64,000 bases of DNA from UBA4582 sp965657335 (GTDB lineage Bacteria > Pseudomonadota > Gammaproteobacteria > Pseudomonadales > Azotimanducaceae): NCBI GenBank assembly GCA_965657335.1, contig CBFHOH010000006.1, forward strand, positions 62,001-126,000, in the 5' to 3' direction. The translations under genes were made by a program, and so were the position numbers. The notes beneath the pieces were generated by a model. It worked only from the letters and a program-made list of their open reading frames with translations. It searched no databases and had not been told where the DNA came from. This document shows positions 60,281 to 64,000 of this stretch, in pieces; position 1 is the first letter of the stretch; each line of letters starts with the position of its first letter.

Positions 60281-61042
60281 ATGGATAAAGGGATATATAC
60301 AGCTTTAAGCTCTATTAAAGCTGACAGGCTGAAGCAGGGCAACTCGATACATGATGTGTCTAATGTTTCAACGATCGGGTTTAAGAAAGCATTCGAAACC
60401 AATATCACTACTTATCGGGTAGACGTTCCTGGCGCTTTAACCTCGAGGTATTTCAGAACGGCTGATTACCTCGGCAAAGTGAATCTCGAACCAGGTACGC
60501 GAATTGCGACTGATAACGACCTTGACATCTTTATAGAAGGGCAAGGTGTGTTGGGCGTTTTTAATGATTCAGGGGAGTTAGCGTTTACCAGAAGAGGAGA
60601 TTTGAGAATTGACTCTCAAGATCGATTGGTCAACGGAGAAAATAGAATCATCTCTTCGGAGGATGGCGGAGATATAACGTTAGAGGAAGGGTTTCTATAC
60701 AAGATTTCTAAAGAGGGTGTCATCTATGGTTCTAACCCTGAAGAAGAAATCGCGGAGGAAGTTGAATTCGGCAGATTACTTCTCCGAGACGCTAGCAACG
60801 TTACTTTAGAAAAAATGGAAGATGGCCTGTTTAAAGTGCTTGGTGAGTTGCCCGGAGATTTTGTTGGCGGGGAAAACACAATATATGTAACTGATCATGC
60901 TTTAGAGGGAAGTTCGGTCAAAACCTTTGACGTGCTTGCTCAAATGATCGAGTTAGAAAGATCGTACGAAATGAAAATAAATATCGTGAAAACCCTATCA
61001 GAACTCGGTGAGAGTTCAAATTCATTAATGAGAGTTACCTAA
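60281..61042 (+). CDS. flgF: Flagellar proximal rod protein FlgF
   Basis: A 253-residue rod protein (MDKGIYTALSSIKADRLKQGNSIHDVSNVSTIGFKKAFET ... ERSYEMKINIVKTLSELGESSNSLMR). The family pattern of N- and C-terminal coiled segments around a beta domain is clear. The usual N-x-ANV motif reads HDVSNVST here, a mild divergence. It precedes flgG by 9 bp. Confidence 0.93.
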   Translation: MDKGIYTALSSIKADRLKQGNSIHDVSNVSTIGFKKAFETNITTYRVDVPGALTSRYFRTADYLGKVNLEPGTRIATDNDLDIFIEGQGVLGVFNDSGELAFTRRGDLRIDSQDRLVNGENRIISSEDGGDITLEEGFLYKISKEGVIYGSNPEEEIAEEVEFGRLLLRDASNVTLEKMEDGLFKVLGELPGDFVGGENTIYVTDHALEGSSVKTFDVLAQMIELERSYEMKINIVKTLSELGESSNSLMRVT

Positions 61043-61051
61043 GGACAAGAT

Positions 61052-61837
61052 ATGGACGCTTCACTATGGGTTGCTAAGACTGGTTTGAACGCTCAGCAGA
61101 CTAGAATGACTGTGATTTCAAATAATTTGGCAAACGTCAACACGACAGGGTTTAAGAGAGATCGCCCGGTGTTCGAAGATTTGCTTTATCAAAATATTCG
61201 TCAAGCAGGTGGGCAGACTGGCGCAGATACTAACGCAGCGACTGGGTTCATGTTAGGTACTGGAACGCGCATTGTTGCTACAGAGAAAATTCAAAGTCAG
61301 GGCAACATGATGTCTACCGAGAACGCCTTGGACCTAGCCGTCGAGGGTCCCGGTTTTTTCCAGATTGTGCAACCTGACGGTACCATCGCCTATACCCGGG
61401 ACGGCGGATTCAAATTATCACAAGAAGGCGAGCTCGTAACGCCCTCGGGATTGTTGCTTCAACCCCAGATTCTTGTGCCACCAGAAGCAGCATCAATCAC
61501 GATCGGTACAGACGGGATTGTGAGCGCTGAACTGGCAAATGGCGGCGGAAATCAGCAGTTAGGCCAGATCCAGATTGCTCGTTTTGTTAATGGCGCCGGA
61601 TTAGAGGCCATGGGGCAGAACTTATTCCGAGAGACAACCGCGAGCGGCGCTCCCTTGATTCTGGTACCAGGAGAGCAGGGTGCAGGAGAGATTGCGCAAG
61701 GAATGTTGGAAGCTTCAAACGTAAATGTTGTTGAGGAATTGGTCAACATGATTGAAACGCAAAGAGCTTATGAAATTAATTCGAAAGCGATTAGCTCTGT
61801 TGATTCGATGCTGAGATTCTTGAACCAGAACTTATAA
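61052..61837 (+). CDS. flgG: Flagellar distal rod protein FlgG
   Basis: A 261-residue rod protein. MDASLWVAKTGLNAQQTRMTVISNNLANVNTTGFKRDRPVFEDLLYQ and the C-terminal SNVNVVEELVNMIETQRAYEINSKAISSVDSMLRFLNQ are near-consensus, and the length is exactly that of the family. It is the best conserved gene of this operon. Confidence 0.97.
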   Translation: MDASLWVAKTGLNAQQTRMTVISNNLANVNTTGFKRDRPVFEDLLYQNIRQAGGQTGADTNAATGFMLGTGTRIVATEKIQSQGNMMSTENALDLAVEGPGFFQIVQPDGTIAYTRDGGFKLSQEGELVTPSGLLLQPQILVPPEAASITIGTDGIVSAELANGGGNQQLGQIQIARFVNGAGLEAMGQNLFRETTASGAPLILVPGEQGAGEIAQGMLEASNVNVVEELVNMIETQRAYEINSKAISSVDSMLRFLNQNL

Positions 61838-61848
61838 GGATTGGGCTA

Positions 61849-62553
61849 ATGCCTATTTGTTATCTGCTATTTTTTGTTTTGTTGCTTGCTGGTTGTAGCA
61901 GTGTGGGACCGGAGAATTCCTCATATGAGTCCTCGCTTGTGAAGGCAATGCCGGTCTTTGAATACGAGGAGCGGCCAAAAACTGGATCCATTTTTAGAGA
62001 TCAGTCATCGAGTCGATCGTTTGGTTTTCGAAAACGTTTCGAGTTGGGCGACATCATAACTGTAGTGTTAGATGAAAGTACGCAGGCCCAAAGAAGTAGT
62101 GGCATAAATACCACCAAGGAAGTGACGAACTCACCGCTAAGTCAATTACAAAAAGTCTTTGGTAACAGCTTGCCAATTAACGCCTCTAGAACAACGCAAA
62201 TAAAACGGGGTTTAAAAGGGCTTGATTTTGGCGATTTATCAAGGTCGGACAAAGGGGTCGGAACGGCGGACCAAGCCGCGAGTTTGAGTGGGGCGATTGC
62301 AGTGATAGTCACCCACCTTTTACCCAACGGTAGCATGTTTATAGAAGGTAAAAAGGAGCTTGTGCTAAGCGAAGGCAGTGAAGAGATTTTTATCAGCGGC
62401 ATCATCACGCCGAAAGATATTCAACCGGATAACACCGTGCTGTCTTCAAGGATTGCGCAAGCAAACATTACTTATAGAGGACGAGGTGATCTAGCTGATG
62501 TAGCCACTGCTAACTGGGGCTCGAAGTTCTTTAACAAATTATGGCCATTTTAA
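61849..62553 (+). CDS. flgH: Flagellar L-ring protein FlgH
   Basis: A 234-residue outer-membrane lipoprotein (lipobox LLAGC, Cys16) forming the L ring. Family motifs: GSIFRD, RFELGDIITVVLDE, GSMFIEGKKELVLSEGSEEIFISGIITPKDI, and NTVLSSRIAQANITYRGRGDLADVATANWGSKFFNKLWPF at the end. It overlaps flgI by 13 bp if flgI starts at 62541. Confidence 0.96.
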   Translation: MPICYLLFFVLLLAGCSSVGPENSSYESSLVKAMPVFEYEERPKTGSIFRDQSSSRSFGFRKRFELGDIITVVLDESTQAQRSSGINTTKEVTNSPLSQLQKVFGNSLPINASRTTQIKRGLKGLDFGDLSRSDKGVGTADQAASLSGAIAVIVTHLLPNGSMFIEGKKELVLSEGSEEIFISGIITPKDIQPDNTVLSSRIAQANITYRGRGDLADVATANWGSKFFNKLWPF

Positions 62554-63710
62554 TCATGACTATCAGATCATTGCTGTTAATTTTCGCGCTAGCTTTTGTC
62601 CAAGAAGCGGCCGCTGATCGCATAAAAGATCTTACGAGCGTTGCTGGTGTCCGATCTAACCAGTTGATCGGGTACGGTTTGGTCGTCGGTCTTAGTGGCA
62701 CTGGCGATAGAGATAAAATCAGTTTTACGGCGCAGAGCCTGAAAACCACATTGGATAGGTTAGGTGTTGGCGTTGATGGTCCAATTTCAAACTACGACCT
62801 ATATCAACGGGGCATTGCGAGCTTAGCCTACGATAAAACAAAATTAGACAACGTAGCGTCGGTCATCGTAACCGCGACGCTTCCACCATTTACGAAACCT
62901 GGACAAGTGATAGACGTCAATGTTGCCGCAATTGGACTTGCCTCCAGTTTGAGAGGCGGCAATCTAATACTGACGGAGCTCCGTGGTGCTGATGGAGAGA
63001 TTTACGGGTTAGCGCAAGGTTCTCTCACTGTCTCTGGAATAGAGGTGTCGGCTGCAGGCTCTGAAGTGACCGTAGGGGTGCCAACCGCCGGCCGTATTCC
63101 TGGCGGCGCGATTATTGAGAGAGAAGTTGAAACGCCCTTTGGTGAAGATGAATATTTGGTTTTGCTCTGCAACCAAAACGATTTCACGACAGCGACAGCG
63201 ATATCTGACGAAATTAATCAACAATTTGGCGATGGTACAGCAACAGCAATAGATGGCACTTCGATTGCGGTAATTGCACCTGAAACGCTAGGTGAACGCG
63301 TGTCTTTTCTCAGCTTAATCGAAAATCTAGAAGTGATACCGGGTGAGCCGAAGGCTCGAGTTGTCGTTAATTCCAGAACCGGCACGGTGGTAATCAACAG
63401 AACGGTGAGAGTAACGGCAGCGGCAGTAACCCACGGGCAGTTATCTGTCACAGTTTCGGCAACCAATGAGGTCAGCCAACCCCCGGCTGGCATTCTGGGG
63501 GGCGGGCAAGGTGAGACCGTGCCTGTTCAGAATGTCGAAATTACGGTTTCAGACGAAGCAAGACCGATGTTTGTTTTTCAACCTGGCGTTAACCTCAGGG
63601 ATATTGTTGACGCTGTAAACGAGGTAGGAGCAACCCCATCATCACTGATTGCGATTCTCGACGCGCTGAAGAGCTCTGGTAGCTTGAGAGCGGAATTGAT
63701 CGTTTTGTAG
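62541..63710 (+). CDS. flgI: Flagellar P-ring protein FlgI
   Basis: A 389-residue periplasmic ring protein with a signal peptide (cleavage after EAAA, before DRIKDL) and family motifs SNQLIGYGLVVGLSGTGD, PPFTKPGQVIDVNVAAIG and FQPGVNLRDIVDAVNEVGATPSSLIAILDALKSSGSLRAELIVL. ATG 62541 overlaps flgH; ATG 62556 (MTIRSLLLIF) is an equally good start. FlgA (52615-53514) is its chaperone. Confidence 0.96.
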   Translation: MAILIMTIRSLLLIFALAFVQEAAADRIKDLTSVAGVRSNQLIGYGLVVGLSGTGDRDKISFTAQSLKTTLDRLGVGVDGPISNYDLYQRGIASLAYDKTKLDNVASVIVTATLPPFTKPGQVIDVNVAAIGLASSLRGGNLILTELRGADGEIYGLAQGSLTVSGIEVSAAGSEVTVGVPTAGRIPGGAIIEREVETPFGEDEYLVLLCNQNDFTTATAISDEINQQFGDGTATAIDGTSIAVIAPETLGERVSFLSLIENLEVIPGEPKARVVVNSRTGTVVINRTVRVTAAAVTHGQLSVTVSATNEVSQPPAGILGGGQGETVPVQNVEITVSDEARPMFVFQPGVNLRDIVDAVNEVGATPSSLIAILDALKSSGSLRAELIVL

Positions 63711-63721
63711 GATGGCCTTTT

Positions 63722-64000
63722 ATGAGTAGCGCAATTTCTTCCACTCTAGATAGTTCAGCACTTGCTCAGCTGAAGTTTGATGCTGCGGTTGACCCAGCGG
63801 CTGAGGCCAAACAGGTAAGTCAGCAGTTTGAGGCTATCTTCATTAATCAACTTCTACAGTCCATGCGGAAGGCGACAATTAAATCGGACCTGTTTCAGTC
63901 GGACGCAAACAAAACCTACGAGTCTTTATTTGACCAAGAAATAGCTAATCAAATTTCCAGTGGGCAAGGCATTGGCCTAGCGCAGGCCATCGAGAGACAA
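63722..64000 (+). CDS. flgJ: Rod-binding protein FlgJ, N-terminal part (runs off the window)
   Basis: The first 93 codons are visible. Residues about 35-93 (VSQQFEAIFINQLLQSMRKATIKSDLF ... YESLFDQEIANQISSGQGIGLAQAIER) match the FlgJ rod-binding domain. Whether the peptidoglycan-hydrolase domain of gammaproteobacterial FlgJ follows cannot be seen. It starts 11 bp after flgI. Confidence 0.93.
   Translation, partial: MSSAISSTLDSSALAQLKFDAAVDPAAEAKQVSQQFEAIFINQLLQSMRKATIKSDLFQSDANKTYESLFDQEIANQISSGQGIGLAQAIERQ

Noticed and set aside
1..64000. CRISPR arrays, tRNA or rRNA genes, insertion sequences, prophage genes
   Set aside because: None was recognised. The only regular repeats are inside tpsA and at the assembly joins, and no transposase or integrase motif was seen.

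Overview
The window looks like one scaffold of a Gammaproteobacterium, probably an aquatic or marine lineage. The evidence is a polar-type flagellar gene set (flhA-flhF-flhG-fliA, flgP/flgT accessory genes, sigma54 and sigma28 promoters), a LuxO-like regulator next to an H-NOX nitric oxide sensor, and many exported or lipid-anchored proteins. Three runs of 97-99 N are scaffolding joins, and at least two of them misrepresent the real sequence. This points to a draft or metagenome-assembled genome. No tRNA, rRNA, CRISPR array or insertion sequence was recognised.

Layout. 1-3348: end of a LuxO-like sigma54 activator, an H-NOX protein and an H-NOX-associated hybrid kinase with receiver and Hpt domains, all overlapping, so probably one nitric-oxide phosphorelay. 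3349-7177: a gene-poor stretch, a GAF-domain hybrid kinase and an orphan Alg14/PssD-like protein. 7178-26778: an island of exported proteins. Five of them (starts at 9849, 10126, 18617, 20551 and 26092) look like diverged two-domain ferredoxin-fold (Dabb-like) paralogues. Others are a SnoaL-like protein, small secreted proteins, a metallo-beta-lactamase-fold protein, a PAF-acetylhydrolase-like lipoprotein, a class-C serine hydrolase, an S41 protease and a dicarboxylate-type symporter. Nine copies of a 14-bp element (coding-strand consensus CCAAAATCGAACTA) lie in this island. Eight precede exported-protein genes, mostly 57-87 bp before the start codon. The ninth lies in the leader of a winged-helix regulator (8303). 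This looks like an undescribed local regulon and is the most novel item in the window.

26888-37006: a translationally coupled operon of a TPR-CHAT protease-like protein, a SPOR-POTRA-TpsB outer-membrane transporter and a 2019-residue TpsA exoprotein with 531-bp internal repeats, that is, a two-partner secretion system with a caspase-like partner. 37061-40476: two convergent hybrid kinases with the same membrane sensor domain.

41014-64000: flagellar region. On the minus strand are flhA, a diverged flhF, flhG, fliA and two unknown genes. On the plus strand are flgP, flgT, a LysM lipoprotein, a fliK-like gene and a short flhB-like gene. flgN-flgM (minus) follow, then two unknown exported-protein genes and flgA (minus). 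Last comes flgB-fliC-flgC-flgD-flgE-flgF-flgG-flgH-flgI-flgJ (flgJ runs off the window), with flagellin unusually inserted between flgB and flgC. A near-perfect sigma54 promoter with an upstream inverted repeat precedes flgB, and matching sigma28 promoters precede flgP and flgM. This agrees with the usual hierarchy of a sigma54 tier for basal body and hook and a FliA tier checked by FlgM.
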